A stretch of 64,000 bases of DNA from Bacillus marasmi (GCF_902168435.1 NZ_LR656165.1:124001-188000); one strand, 5' to 3'; shown: positions 29,130 through 40,177, counted from the stretch's first letter. Notes: a model not told the origin generated them from the letters alone. Program-made: numbers and translations.

Positions 29130-29605
29130 AAGAGGTGCGTGTTTATTCATTACCCTAGACGCGTTTTTTGGAGTTTAGATGGGGCGATTACCCTCTAATC
29201 ATTACCCTAGATGTCTTTTTGGAGTTTAGATGGGGCGATTACTCTCTATCCATTACCCTAGATGTCCTTTTCGGAGTTTAGATGGGGCGATTACTCTCTA
29301 TTCATTACCCTAGATGCCTTTTTTGGAGGCTAGATGGGGCGATTACTCTCTATTCATTACCCTAGATGCCCTTTTTGGAGTTTAGATGGGGCGATTACTC
29401 TCTATTCATTACCCTAGAGCACTTTTTTGGGGTTTAGATGGGGCGATTACTCTCTATTCATTACCCTAGATGCCCTTTTTGGAGTTTAGATGGGGCGATT
29501 ACTCTCTATTCATTACCCTAGACGCCTTTTTTGGAGTTTAGATGGGGCGATTACTCTCTATTCATTACCCTAGATGTCCTTTTCGGAGTTTAATGGGGCG
29601 ATTAC
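29130..29605. repeat. 52-bp tandem array, nine copies
   Basis: TTTAGATGGGGCGATTAC recurs with GGGG at 29181, 29232, 29284, 29336, 29388, 29440, 29492, 29544 and 29595 (51-52 bp steps). Each is followed by TCTCTATTCATTACCCTAGA and a T-rich segment. The unit is clearly related to the 5.3-6.1 kb array. It fills the 618-bp convergent gap between niaR and pheA, along with the pheA terminator. Confidence 0.96.
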
Positions 29606-29644
29606 TCCTTCCACATACCTTACAAGCATTATTTTTACCAAAAA

Positions 29645-29684
29645 GATAAAAAGGGGATCGCACGAGGAGCGAACCCCTTTTATC
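29645..29684 (-). terminator. Terminator of the spo0B-obg-pheB-pheA operon
   Basis: GATAAAAGGGG and CCCCTTTTTATC arms on the minus strand, with T residues in the 3' arm. Confidence 0.85.
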
Positions 29685-29687
29685 ACT

Positions 29688-30539
29688 CTATTTAATATGA
29701 TACACCGGATAGCTTCCCAATAGGTTTACTCCGCAACCGACTGCTTCGAGCTCGGCAATGGCGCCCGGTAGAAGGACTTCATCCATTTTCATCGCAATAT
29801 CAATAATGAAAAAGTAATTCCCGAGACCGGTCTTGGATGGGCGTGACTCGATTTTCGATAAATTGAGCTTGCGCCATGCAAAAGCCGACAAGACTGTATG
29901 CAAAACACCCGGATGGTCAGATGGAAGCGTGACCATAAGCGTCGTTTTGTATCCGATAAAATACGGACGATCCTCGGATAGCTCCAAAGGCTGCTTCGCC
30001 ACCACGACAAAACTTGTGTGGTTAAATGGCAGATCATGAATATCTGGCTGGACGATAGTCAGACCGTACTCCTTCGCGGCCAACTCATTGGCGATTGCGG
30101 CTGCCTTAATTTCCGGATGCTCAATGATAAACTGAGCGGCAGCAGCTGTCGATGTCGTATTTTCACAGAAAACGCCTTTAAACTCCTTATGTAAAAACTT
30201 ATGGCATTGCGCAATAGCATGCGAATGGCTCATAATTCGGTCCGTTTCACGCCAGTTCTCAGCATTATTAGGATGAACCATAAAATGTTGGCGAATTGGT
30301 ACCCTGATTTCCCCAAGAATCGGCAAATCAACCTCATGCACTAAATAATCAAGCGTAATATTAACTGAGCCCTCAAGCGCATTCTCAAGCGGAACCACAG
30401 CTACTTCAACCTCTCCATCGACAACTGCATCCATACAAGATGGAATCGTTATGTACGGAACACCAGTGTCATTAGGAAACATGTTGCGCACCGCTATGTC
30501 AGTGAATGTCGCGCGCGGACCCAAATACCCTACCTTCAC
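29688..30539 (-). CDS. pheA: Prephenate dehydratase
   Basis: Converts prephenate to phenylpyruvate in phenylalanine synthesis. 283 residues. A periplasmic-binding-like catalytic domain (MKVGYLGPRATFTDIA, VVPLENALEGSVN, NHTSFVVV with the catalytic Thr) is followed by a C-terminal ACT domain with the phenylalanine-sensing ESRPSKTGLGNYFFIID. The start is a GTG at 30539 behind AAGAGGG. It is the last gene of the operon after pheB. Confidence 0.97.
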   Translation of the reverse strand: MKVGYLGPRATFTDIAVRNMFPNDTGVPYITIPSCMDAVVDGEVEVAVVPLENALEGSVNITLDYLVHEVDLPILGEIRVPIRQHFMVHPNNAENWRETDRIMSHSHAIAQCHKFLHKEFKGVFCENTTSTAAAAQFIIEHPEIKAAAIANELAAKEYGLTIVQPDIHDLPFNHTSFVVVAKQPLELSEDRPYFIGYKTTLMVTLPSDHPGVLHTVLSAFAWRKLNLSKIESRPSKTGLGNYFFIIDIAMKMDEVLLPGAIAELEAVGCGVNLLGSYPVYHIK

Positions 30540-30602
30540 GATTTTTCCCTCTTCCCCTTAAAAATCAAAATCAGGCGGAAATCCGGCCTAAGGCATGAAC
30601 GC

Positions 30603-31058
30603 CTATAAACCAGATCCCAACACCTCAACTTTTTCTACAAATTCTAGCCGCTTCAACTTAGTCAGCAGGTCATCGATTTCAATCCCCATATTCGCTACAT
30701 TTAGCGACAATGTGACGTTTGCCCGGCCTTGAATCGGTATTGTTTGGTGAATCGTTAATACATTACAGCCGGAAGTTGCCACTAAGCCGAGTAGCTCAGA
30801 CAGCGTTCCAGAACGATCCTCCAATTGGAAAAACAACGTAATCAGTCTTTCTTTTACAATCGTGTGAAAAGGAAAGACTGTATCACGATATTTATAAAAA
30901 GCACTTCTGCTTAGGTCGACTTTGTTAACAGCATCCCAAACCGATTCTGCTTTACCGCGTTCAATCATTTCCTTCGCCTCGAGCGTTTTCTTCATCGCTT
31001 CTGGCAAAACGTCTTCACGCACTAAGAAAAACTTCTTATCGAATTTATGTCCTCTCAT
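30603..31058 (-). CDS. pheB: ACT domain protein PheB
   Basis: A 151-residue UPF0735-type protein. An N-terminal helical region ([33 protein letters not shown]) is followed by an ACT domain ([20 protein letters not shown]). The ACT domain and its conserved place beside pheA suggest a regulatory role linked to phenylalanine, but no catalytic activity is established. GGGGTGGAGAA precedes the ATG. Confidence 0.93.
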   Translation of the reverse strand: MRGHKFDKKFFLVREDVLPEAMKKTLEAKEMIERGKAESVWDAVNKVDLSRSAFYKYRDTVFPFHTIVKERLITLFFQLEDRSGTLSELLGLVATSGCNVLTIHQTIPIQGRANVTLSLNVANMGIEIDDLLTKLKRLEFVEKVEVLGSGL

Positions 31059-31082
31059 TTCTCCACCCCGTCTTACGAAGCT

Positions 31083-32393
<1,311 letters not shown>

Positions 32394-32447
32394 TTATTTG
32401 TAACAAACTAGTTTCCTTCAAGACGAGAATCGCTCTTTTCATACCTT

Positions 32448-32987
32448 TTACACAAATGGCATAAAAACATCTATTGCGAGTTCCTGTTGAGAGAATTCCA
32501 AGATTTTCAGCGACGGTTGTGCTCCCCCATCGCCACCAAGGAATTGCTGTAATTTGTCTTTATCCTTTATTATTCCGCTAAAATCAAAAAAGAAACGAAT
32601 TCCATTTTTTTGTGTTTCAATTGCAATAGATAGAATGTTTTCACCAAAAGCATCTACCGCATTATGTAAGGTATTGAAAAAAGCTTGCGTCCAGTTAGCC
32701 ATTTGTGAATCGTTTATGTTTAATATTTCTGTTCCGTTAATAATTTCGTATTCGATAACGAACGGATATGACTCCCAATTTGCCGTCAACATAAGCGTTG
32801 CAAATTGAGGGATTTTCAAATTGGTTAATTTGGCCTCTTGCTGCGCTTCAATGACAATTTCTTCAATTAATTGCTTCACTCTGTCTGTTTTATTTAAGTC
32901 AAGATTGCCTTTGATTAATTGTATTTTATTTAACCAGTCGTGTCGTGCATGACGCATCACTTCGACCGTATTCCATTCTTTTTTCAT
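32448..32987 (-). CDS. spo0B: Sporulation initiation phosphotransferase Spo0B
   Basis: Relay phosphotransferase passing phosphate from Spo0F to Spo0A. 179 residues from the ATG at 32987 (GGGAG site). The phosphorylated histidine is in the helical-hairpin motif MRHARHDWLNKIQLIKGN. The C-terminal half is a degenerate histidine-kinase ATPase fold (NTLHNAVDAFGENIL) without ATP-binding G boxes, typical of Spo0B. First gene of the spo0B-obg-pheB-pheA operon. Confidence 0.95.
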   Translation of the reverse strand: MKKEWNTVEVMRHARHDWLNKIQLIKGNLDLNKTDRVKQLIEEIVIEAQQEAKLTNLKIPQFATLMLTANWESYPFVIEYEIINGTEILNINDSQMANWTQAFFNTLHNAVDAFGENILSIAIETQKNGIRFFFDFSGIIKDKDKLQQFLGGDGGAQPSLKILEFSQQELAIDVFMPFV

Positions 32988-33164
32988 ACATGCACTCCCA
33001 CACAGCCAATATAGTGTCAGCAACTGCTTGGTGTTAGTATATCAAAAAACGAACAAACCGTAAGCAAAAAATGAAAATTTTAGCAAAACTGATGTGATAA
33101 GGGTGAAATGATTGATGTTGTATTTGGTTTGATTTTGGCTTTTATTTTTTTGGTGAAACTTAAT

Positions 33165-33545
33165 CGTTGTGGTGACTTTATCGACTACTGCGTGACGTTT
33201 TGGTCACAGCAACCCGCCTTGTGACCATTTTATCGTATCCAGCCCAATGTTTTGGTCACAGGAACCCAACTTGTGACCATTTTATCGTATCCCGCCCGAC
33301 GTTTTGGTCACAGCAACCCGGCTTGTGACCATTTTATCCGCTTCGGCCCAATGTTTTGGTCACAGGAACACAGCTTGTGACCATTTTATCAGCTTCGACA
33401 CAACGTTTTGGTCACATGAACCATCCTTGTGACCATTTTATCAGCTTTGACACGACGTTTGGGTCACAAGAACCATCCCTGTGACCATTTTATCAGCTTT
33501 GGCACGACGTTTTGGTCACAGGAACCATCCCTGTGACCATTCATT
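33165..33545. repeat. 52-bp tandem array with perfect inverted repeats, seven copies
   Basis: TGTGACCATTTTATC recurs with GTGACC at 33221, 33273, 33325, 33377, 33429, 33481 and 33533, exactly 52 bp apart. In most units GGTCACA pairs with TGTGACC across an 11-nt loop (for example 33202-33226). A degenerate copy precedes. It fills the 645-bp gap between spo0B and rpmA, which otherwise holds only the rpmA terminator. Confidence 0.97.
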
Positions 33546-33582
33546 TAGGCATGGCATATAACAAATGCTGAACTATTTTTCT

Positions 33583-33622
33583 AAAAAAAAGAAAACCCTA
33601 ACCAACAAGGGTTAGAGTTTTC
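33583..33622 (-). terminator. Terminator after rpmA
   Basis: AAAACTCTAACC / GGTTAGGGTTTT stem and an eight-T tract on the minus strand. Confidence 0.95.
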
Positions 33623-33632
33623 TAACGAAAGC

Positions 33633-33935
<303 letters not shown>

Positions 33936-34268
33936 CTACTTTTTGAAGGTAATTTTTATGTGCTTTCCGTAATCTCTTTCAATCGTTTCTAAGGAAACAA
34001 CCATTGCCTCTAGAAGCAATTGAACTTTCTCTTGTACATCCTGTTGTAAATCAGTTGGGAATGTACATCGGAGAAAGCCGCCTTGACCTTGTTCAATTTC
34101 TGGTACGATACCAGTTAATGCCTCGATAGCATTGACAGAACCGAAGGAAACTGCGGATGCTCCCGCACAGACGATATCGTCGCCGTGACGAGCAAAATTG
34201 GCATGTCCATCCATAGTGAACGAGCGAATGAATCCGGATTCAGTACGATTAATCGTAATGTTAATCAT
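33936..34268 (-). CDS. prp: Ribosomal-processing cysteine protease Prp
   Basis: A 110-residue protease (B. subtilis YsxB) that cleaves the N-terminal extension of L27. The active-site histidine is in MDGHANFARHGDD and the cysteine in DIVCAGASAVS. It sits between rplU and rpmA, as in all Firmicutes with an extended L27. The ATG at 34268 follows AAGG; a TTG directly before it is less likely. Confidence 0.96.
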   Translation of the reverse strand: MINITINRTESGFIRSFTMDGHANFARHGDDIVCAGASAVSFGSVNAIEALTGIVPEIEQGQGGFLRCTFPTDLQQDVQEKVQLLLEAMVVSLETIERDYGKHIKITFKK

Positions 34269-34279
34269 CAAATCAAACC

Positions 34280-34588
34280 TTACGCGTTGATTGCTTCGAT
34301 TACAACTTTAGTGTATGGTTGACGATGACCTTGCTTTTTACGGTTGTTTTTCTTCGCTTTGTATTTGAAAACGATGATTTTTTTACCGCGGCCTTGTTTC
34401 TCAACTTTAGCTGTAACAGTAGCGCCTTCAACTAATGGGCTTCCTACTTTTACGTTTTCTCCACCAACGAAAAGAACTTTATCAAAAGTAACTGTTTCGC
34501 CTGCTTCTGCGTTAAGCTTTTCGATGTAGATAGCTTGACCTGCTTCTACTTTTAATTGCTTACCGCCAGTTTCGATAATTGCGTACAT
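34280..34588 (-). CDS. rplU: 50S ribosomal protein L21
   Basis: 102 residues from the ATG at 34588, behind AGGAGGTGCAGTTC. It begins [18 protein letters not shown] and contains the conserved C-terminal [20 protein letters not shown]. First gene of rplU-prp-rpmA, with a structured leader upstream. Confidence 0.98.
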   Translation of the reverse strand: MYAIIETGGKQLKVEAGQAIYIEKLNAEAGETVTFDKVLFVGGENVKVGSPLVEGATVTAKVEKQGRGKKIIVFKYKAKKNNRKKQGHRQPYTKVVIEAINA

Positions 34589-34595
34589 GAACTGC

Positions 34596-34725
34596 ACCTC
34601 CTTAAAATTGGGGACTCGCCATAACCAGGCGTTTTGCTATGTATCGTAACGGCAAGTAACCGAACTCGACCATTCTGCAAAAGCTTACTACCTGAAATGT
34701 GCGGTATGCTATAAACATAACATTA
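34596..34725 (-). ncRNA. Probable ribosomal protein L21 leader
   Basis: The 130-nt 5' leader between the promoter and rplU contains complementary segments such as CGCCTGGTTATGGCG and ACTTGCCGTTACG. An L21 leader family is known at this position in Bacilli. Placement and partial structure support it, but the full fold was not computed. Confidence 0.6.
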
Positions 34726-34727
34726 AA

Positions 34728-34757
34728 ATCCTATCACAATCTGCCTAATAGTGTCAA
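34728..34757 (-). promoter_or_regulatory. Sigma-A promoter of rplU-prp-rpmA
   Basis: TTGACA at 34757-34752, an 18-bp spacer, TAGGAT at 34733-34728. Confidence 0.78.
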
Positions 34758-34799
34758 CAGAAAATCTTGACGTATAAAGTGACTTACTATTAATGAAAT

Positions 34800-36284
34800 T
34801 TAATGTTGATATTGTTTGATTTTTGCGATTAGGTCATCAACAGTGCCAAATTGCCGCACCCGATAATACGGCTTTGCCGCATCTGTCACGGTAAGGAAAA
34901 TTCGCAAGCCGAGCAGCTCCTGGAACCGCTCTAAATGAACGTCCTTCACACCAGCAAAAACATTGCGCACAGCTTCAGTCGTTTCCACCAAAACCGCATC
35001 ATAATCGGAATGGCGGTGCTCCCATAATTCGCGTTCTAGTCTAAACGCAACACTTTCTGGACTTAACACTTTGCCAGTCCCCTGACATGTTGGACACTCG
35101 ATCGACAACGCCTCAGATAATGCCTGCTTTGTTTTCTTTCTTGTTAGCTGCAGTATTCCTAATTCGGTAAAGCCAAGTACCTTCGTTGGCTTTTCGTCTC
35201 TAGCTAGTTCCGTTTCAATAGCTCGGCGGACCTCTTGCCGCTCGCCTTCATGCTTCATATCGATAAAATCAATCAGGATAATCCCACCAATATCGCGAAA
35301 ACGAAGTTGCTTGGCCACCTCAACTGCTGCAGCAAGATTGGTTTTTAAAACCGTTTCTTCCCGCTTCGTTTTTCCGGTAAATTTACCCGTGTTGACATCA
35401 ATTACTGTTAAGGCTTCCGTTTCATCGATGACCAAATAGGCGCCATTTGCGAGCTCTACCTTCCGCTGCATTGCTTTATCGAGCTCCTGCTCAATGTGAT
35501 AGCTCGAAAAAATGTTTTCCTTACCTTGATAGAACATGACAGAAAGTTCTGGAGTTGCAAAGCGCTCTAACTCCTGTTTTAACGCTAAATCATCGACCCA
35601 AATCTCACCAGCAACCAGATTCGCACATTCTGTTTTTATAAGCTCAAGGAAATGATTTCTTTGATGATATAGCCCAGGTTTCTTCTTATGGACAACCAAT
35701 TTGGCAAGCTCATGATATTGCTTTCTTAGCGCTTTAATTTCTGCTATGATGTCCTCTTGTTCTTCACCTTCAACTGCGGTCCGAAAAATAAAGCCTTCAT
35801 TTCCGACCTTTTGCTTCATTCCAAAATTAAACCATGCTTTGCGTTCGTTCTCATCAGTAATTTTTTTAGATACTGAAACGGTATTTTCGCTTGCTAAGTA
35901 GACGAGATGTTCACCATTAAGCTCGACTAGCCCAGATAGACGCGGGCCTTTATCACCGGTTTCATCCTTCACGACCTGAACAAGCAGTTTTTCTCCTTGA
36001 TAGGTAAAGGCTGTTACTGATTTATTTTTCCGATCAGAAAATGCTCCGGCGGCGTTCCTGAAGGACGCCAATTGGTCGCGATGCAAAAATCCTTGCTTCT
36101 CCTCACCAATATCAACAAATACAGCGTTCAAACCTGGCATTACTTTTGCTACCGTTCCCAAATAAATATGCCCCACCAAAGATTCATGTTGGGGCTGATG
36201 AATATTGATTTTTTCAAGCTTTGTACCATTTAAAACAGCATAGCGTTTTTCAGTTAAAGAATGATTAATAATGATTTTTTTCAT
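34800..36284 (-). CDS. rng: Ribonuclease G/E family endoribonuclease
   Basis: A 494-residue RNase G-type enzyme. An N-terminal S1 domain (GHIYLGTVAKVMPGLNAVFVDIG) is followed by an RNase H-like subdomain and the DNase I-like catalytic core with the metal-binding aspartates in VIDVNTGKFTG and ILIDFIDMKHEGER. The Zn-link CPTCQGTGKV is intact. No long RNase E scaffold follows. B. subtilis lacks RNase E/G; several other Bacillaceae keep a copy between spoIVFB and rplU, as here. Confidence 0.95.
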   Translation of the reverse strand: MKKIIINHSLTEKRYAVLNGTKLEKINIHQPQHESLVGHIYLGTVAKVMPGLNAVFVDIGEEKQGFLHRDQLASFRNAAGAFSDRKNKSVTAFTYQGEKLLVQVVKDETGDKGPRLSGLVELNGEHLVYLASENTVSVSKKITDENERKAWFNFGMKQKVGNEGFIFRTAVEGEEQEDIIAEIKALRKQYHELAKLVVHKKKPGLYHQRNHFLELIKTECANLVAGEIWVDDLALKQELERFATPELSVMFYQGKENIFSSYHIEQELDKAMQRKVELANGAYLVIDETEALTVIDVNTGKFTGKTKREETVLKTNLAAAVEVAKQLRFRDIGGIILIDFIDMKHEGERQEVRRAIETELARDEKPTKVLGFTELGILQLTRKKTKQALSEALSIECPTCQGTGKVLSPESVAFRLERELWEHRHSDYDAVLVETTEAVRNVFAGVKDVHLERFQELLGLRIFLTVTDAAKPYYRVRQFGTVDDLIAKIKQYQH

Positions 36285-36311
36285 AATAGGGCCTCTCTTT
36301 AGCTACGACTA

Positions 36312-37178
36312 TTAGTATATATAAAGTAAATCACGGATTTTGGCGGTTAACAATTTTTCAGCGAAAATAGCATGAAGAATTTCATTTTCATCTAGGATGC
36401 CCTTTTCTTTCCCATTTTCTTCAATAATGATTGGATGCTTGCAGCCGCGGCAAAACCGTTCAAGCACATGGACGATCAATTCCTCCTCAGCGACCTTTAA
36501 TGGCTTGAGGTTGCGCAAATCATTCCTTTTTCCATAGTAGCGTTCAAGCAAAAACCGCATGAAAATAAAGCGATGCTGCTTCCATTCATAATATAGGGAA
36601 AATAGTAAAAATGAAAGAATAATCCATACGTTTAAATTACTCGGCATGAGCAGGAGTGTAAAACCGGTAAACACAACAATAGACAAGAACGAAATGTAAA
36701 TCATCATGCGGTGGGCAATCGGAAAAGGTTTTACGTAGGACAAAAGTAAAAAGACGAGCTTGCCCCCGTCTAGCGGCCAAATCGGGAGCAAATTAAACAA
36801 TAAGACCATTACGTTCATAGATAAAAATAGTGAAAAATGATCAGGACTTAACCATGAAAACTGATAAAAACAAAAAGCAACCCCAATCAGCCAAACGTGC
36901 TGCAAAGGACCTGCCAAAATCACTATTGATTCTTCTAATAATGGACGATTTCCATGCTCATCCATTTCAACTACGCCGCCGAACGGGAGCAAGGTAATTT
37001 GTTTAATCCGCCATGAGAAATAGGACGCTGCCGCAGCATGCCCCAATTCATGAACAAGAACAATCAAGAATAGGATTGTAACTTCCCAAAATCGTGCAGT
37101 TAAAACAGCCAGTGCAATCACAAGCCACAGGAGCGGATGGACTTTTACTTGCCGGAGCAAGAACAAGAGCTTATTCAA
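36312..37178 (-). CDS. spoIVFB: Stage IV sporulation intramembrane metalloprotease SpoIVFB
   Basis: Site-2-type protease that cleaves pro-sigma-K in the outer forespore membrane. 288 residues. The zinc motif HELGH is in VLVHELGHAAAA, and the second metal ligand region is LLPIWPLDGGKL. There are about six membrane helices and a C-terminal CBS-like domain (KHPIIIEENGKEKGILDENE). It starts at a TTG that overlaps the spoIVFA stop by 8 bp, so translation is coupled to its regulator. Confidence 0.97.
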   Translation of the reverse strand: MNKLLFLLRQVKVHPLLWLVIALAVLTARFWEVTILFLIVLVHELGHAAAASYFSWRIKQITLLPFGGVVEMDEHGNRPLLEESIVILAGPLQHVWLIGVAFCFYQFSWLSPDHFSLFLSMNVMVLLFNLLPIWPLDGGKLVFLLLSYVKPFPIAHRMMIYISFLSIVVFTGFTLLLMPSNLNVWIILSFLLFSLYYEWKQHRFIFMRFLLERYYGKRNDLRNLKPLKVAEEELIVHVLERFCRGCKHPIIIEENGKEKGILDENEILHAIFAEKLLTAKIRDLLYIY

Positions 37179-37956
37179 ATTGAATCACCTGAATTGGGTC
37201 GATGAAGCTTTCATCCTTTTTAATAGCAAAATAAAATGAACCCTTTTCTCCTGAATCACCGTTTGTTACTGTGCCGACCTTTTTCCCTTTTTCGATAAAA
37301 TCATAAAGCGAGACAGAAATATCTCCTAAATTGCCGTACCAGGATTCACTTTTGTCTGCATGCTGAATGACCACTGTTTTCCCAAAGCCCTCCTTTTCAC
37401 CGACAAAGCGAACCATTCCTTCGCCCATCGCCTCTACAGCTGCGTCCTTTGAGGTTTCAAAAATAACTCGCTGCCCGCTTTCTTCAAAGTCCTCTAGTAT
37501 TTTTCCGGAGGCAGGCAAAGCATATTGCTGGTCGTTGGAGTTTTCCTTACTACCACCCTTACTATCAGGAACCGGAAATAGCGCAAGTGGCTTCCCAAAC
37601 TTATCCTCATACCAATTTGAAACTGTCGCAAACTGGAAGTCTTTTTCAAACGACTTCGTTACATAATTCCGCGCCGTATCAAGCTTTGGAGATTCATTTC
37701 GGAACAGTATCGCCATTACTAAAAATAAACAAGCTGCCGCCATCACCTTAAACAGAAAGACTTCTTTCCGAAAAAGTGGATGATTCCCTTCATCTGGACT
37801 TATTTCATAGGATGGAAAGCGGTCAAAGCCCTCTCGTTCTTCCTGTTCCTGATATAGAAAACTCGGCTTACTTGGACGCTTTTGCTCAGCCTGCTTTTCG
37901 CGCTCCTTCTTTCGTTTTGCAATCCGTTTCCTGATTTGATCCGCATTAGAACGCAT
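37171..37956 (-). CDS. spoIVFA: Stage IV sporulation protein SpoIVFA
   Basis: Partner that holds SpoIVFB and BofA together in the signalling complex and is cleaved during activation. 261 residues (B. subtilis 264), starting at the ATG at 37956 behind GGGGAG. A basic N-terminal cytoplasmic part (IRKRIAKRKKEREKQ), one membrane helix (FKVMAAACLFLVMAILF) and a C-terminal M23/LytM-like domain (DAAVEAMGEGMVRFVG) are visible. Confidence 0.95.
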   Translation of the reverse strand: MRSNADQIRKRIAKRKKEREKQAEQKRPSKPSFLYQEQEEREGFDRFPSYEISPDEGNHPLFRKEVFLFKVMAAACLFLVMAILFRNESPKLDTARNYVTKSFEKDFQFATVSNWYEDKFGKPLALFPVPDSKGGSKENSNDQQYALPASGKILEDFEESGQRVIFETSKDAAVEAMGEGMVRFVGEKEGFGKTVVIQHADKSESWYGNLGDISVSLYDFIEKGKKVGTVTNGDSGEKGSFYFAIKKDESFIDPIQVIQFE

Positions 37957-38030
37957 AATCTCCCCACCATTCTCCAAACATTTGTACAAGTCTATGAGAA
38001 GGCTATTAGGAATATTCATTAAAATATAAC

Positions 38031-38063
38031 AAGGCCTGTCCTCCATATAAGAAGACAGGCCTA
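38031..38063 (-). terminator. Terminator after minD
   Basis: AGGCCTGTC / GACAGGCCT perfect arms on the minus strand, followed by the imperfect T-rich TGTTATATTTT. Confidence 0.75.
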
Positions 38064-38075
38064 TACGTATTAAAG

Positions 38076-38879
38076 TTATTTTGCGCCAAAGAAGCGTTTG
38101 ATTTTGGAAAACATTCCTTTTTCATCTACTTCTAGAGATTGAAGCGGGATTGACTCACCTAAAATACGGCGAGCGATGTTTCGGTAAGCAATTGAGGCCT
38201 TGCTATTAGGATTTAGGGCAATCGGTTCACCATGATTGGAGGCTTTGATAACCTCATCATCATCGGCTACGATACCAAGCAAATCAACAGAAAGGTGTGC
38301 GGTCACTTCATCCACATCGAGCATGTCACCATTTTTCATCAGGTGATTGCGAATTCGGTTGATGACTAACTTCGGTGATTCAATACTTTCTTCTTTTTCT
38401 AAAAGGCCGATGATACGGTCAGCATCACGAACTGCGGATACTTCTGGTGTTGTGACAACAATCGCCTTATCTGCACCAGCAATGGCATTTTTGTAGCCAT
38501 GCTCGATTCCAGCAGGGCAATCGATAATGATATAATCATAATCCTGTTTTAGTTCTGTAACTAATGCTTTCATTTGCTCCGGCGTTACAGCTGTCTTATC
38601 TAGGGTTTGTGCTGCTGGCAGCAAATATAGTAAATCCTCAAAACGCTTGTCTTTTACAAGTGCTTGATGAATTTTACATTTCCCCTGTATTACATCTACT
38701 AAATCATAAATGATTCGATTTTCAAGTCCCATCACAACATCGAGATTTCTTAACCCGATATCGGTGTCAACTAAACATACACGTTTACCCTGCAATGCCA
38801 AAGCAGTGCCAAGGTTTGCAGAGGTGGTCGTTTTCCCTACCCCGCCTTTGCCGGAAGTAATAACTATTGCTTCTCCCAT
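38076..38879 (-). CDS. minD: Septum site-determining ATPase MinD
   Basis: Membrane-associated ATPase of the division-site system. 267 residues. The deviant Walker A is SGKGGVGKTTTSANLG; other conserved elements are VDTDIGLRNLDVV and IIDCPAGIEHG. The C-terminal amphipathic helix (GMFSKIKRFFG) is the membrane-targeting sequence. It starts 2 bp after the minC stop. Confidence 0.98.
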   Translation of the reverse strand: MGEAIVITSGKGGVGKTTTSANLGTALALQGKRVCLVDTDIGLRNLDVVMGLENRIIYDLVDVIQGKCKIHQALVKDKRFEDLLYLLPAAQTLDKTAVTPEQMKALVTELKQDYDYIIIDCPAGIEHGYKNAIAGADKAIVVTTPEVSAVRDADRIIGLLEKEESIESPKLVINRIRNHLMKNGDMLDVDEVTAHLSVDLLGIVADDDEVIKASNHGEPIALNPNSKASIAYRNIARRILGESIPLQSLEVDEKGMFSKIKRFFGAK

Positions 38880-38881
38880 TG

Positions 38882-39562
38882 CTAGAATCCCCCTTCCAAT
38901 CTTGTTAAATTTGGCCTAAGATGCATCAATACTTGTATTCTATCAACGACAATTTGTCGATTCTCATCAATATAAGCACATTCAAGCATCTTGATTTCGG
39001 AATCAGCACCTTTGTCTGGTGCGCGGTTGATGCAATCGCTGATCCGCAACTGAGATGGATTCATTACAGCTGCTGAAATAATAGCCTGATCATCACCATA
39101 GCAGCCTGCGTGGGCAATCCCCTTTAACGTTCCCATGATAAAAATATTTCCGCCAGCTTTCACTGTGCCCCCTGGGTTAACGTCACCCAACAATAATAAA
39201 TCTCCCGGTACTTCTAAAACTTGACCAGAGCGGATAATCTTCGAAACAGAAACAATTTCTGATTCTGCCTTGATTCGCTCCGCCTCTTCAATTGCCATCA
39301 CATTCGTAACGATTTCGTCTACGACCAAATTTTTCTTTTTTCGAATTATCTCTTTAATTTCTTCATGCATTTCGTCGGTTAAAAACCGATTTCCAACTTG
39401 AACCTTTACCGTTGTAAGCGGTTGACCATCATTGGTGCGAGAATTAGCAGACAGCTTAATATCGAGTTCTCTTTTCAGCTCGTCGTATGAGCAGGAATCA
39501 TCGAGATGTAATGTGATACCGTCTTTCGTTCCCTTTATGGTTACATTTTGCGATTTTTTCAT
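38882..39562 (-). CDS. minC: Septum site-determining inhibitor MinC
   Basis: FtsZ-assembly inhibitor targeted by MinD. 226 residues. An N-terminal FtsZ-interacting domain is followed by the C-terminal beta-helical dimerisation domain ([20 protein letters not shown], then [19 protein letters not shown] and HAG). Upstream of minD and downstream of mreBCD, as in B. subtilis. Confidence 0.97.
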   Translation of the reverse strand: MKKSQNVTIKGTKDGITLHLDDSCSYDELKRELDIKLSANSRTNDGQPLTTVKVQVGNRFLTDEMHEEIKEIIRKKKNLVVDEIVTNVMAIEEAERIKAESEIVSVSKIIRSGQVLEVPGDLLLLGDVNPGGTVKAGGNIFIMGTLKGIAHAGCYGDDQAIISAAVMNPSQLRISDCINRAPDKGADSEIKMLECAYIDENRQIVVDRIQVLMHLRPNLTRLEGGF

Positions 39563-39658
39563 GGTAGAAAGCTCACCTCAATGGAAAAAGAATTCGACAG
39601 GAACGTGAAAAATCCCTTTTAATAAAACAAATAAGAAAATATTTTTCCATACAAATAA

Positions 39659-40177
39659 TTAGTCATTTCGCAATTGATCCGCTAATTTCTCAAAATGCCG
39701 TTTCAGAGGATAAGCGAAAATTATCGTCAGTACTAAATTTAGTATTATTGTTGGTAGTAATCGATCGTTAAAAAAGGTGGAAGCATTCATGCCTGTTCGG
39801 TGGATGAGGACGCTCAAATAATACACACCGGTTTCAAGCAAGGCTATGCCGACGAGTGTAACGATTGTCATGATAAATAAGTTATTTTGCAGTACTTTCA
39901 TGATTTTAGAAATCACATAGGCGACGAAAGGAAAAAATACTAAATAAATTCCAATAACCTCAATGTAAATCACATCATAGAGCAGTCCAAAAACAAAACC
40001 ATAAATGAGACCAAAGTTCCGACTGCCATATATCGTTAAGAAAATAAGCGCTATCATTAACAGGTGCGGGACAAAAACATTATCGTGAGTATAATACTTC
40101 CCTGGTGTTAATTCTAAGAAAATACTTTCAAAAATAAAGCAAGATGTGAATAAGACAGGAAGAAGGAAGGTTCTCAC
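39659..40177 (-). CDS. mreD: Rod shape-determining protein MreD
   Basis: A 172-residue integral membrane protein with five hydrophobic segments, beginning MRTFLLPVLFTSCFIFES. It is a component of the elongasome with MreC and RodA. It starts at a GTG that overlaps the mreC stop by 4 bp (GTGA), so the two are translationally coupled. Confidence 0.93.
   Translation of the reverse strand: MRTFLLPVLFTSCFIFESIFLELTPGKYYTHDNVFVPHLLMIALIFLTIYGSRNFGLIYGFVFGLLYDVIYIEVIGIYLVFFPFVAYVISKIMKVLQNNLFIMTIVTLVGIALLETGVYYLSVLIHRTGMNASTFFNDRLLPTIILNLVLTIIFAYPLKRHFEKLADQLRND

Noticed and set aside
33165-33545. Tandem intrinsic terminators
   Set aside because: The hairpins are followed by ATTTTATC rather than a T run, and the exact 52-bp period points to a repeat family.
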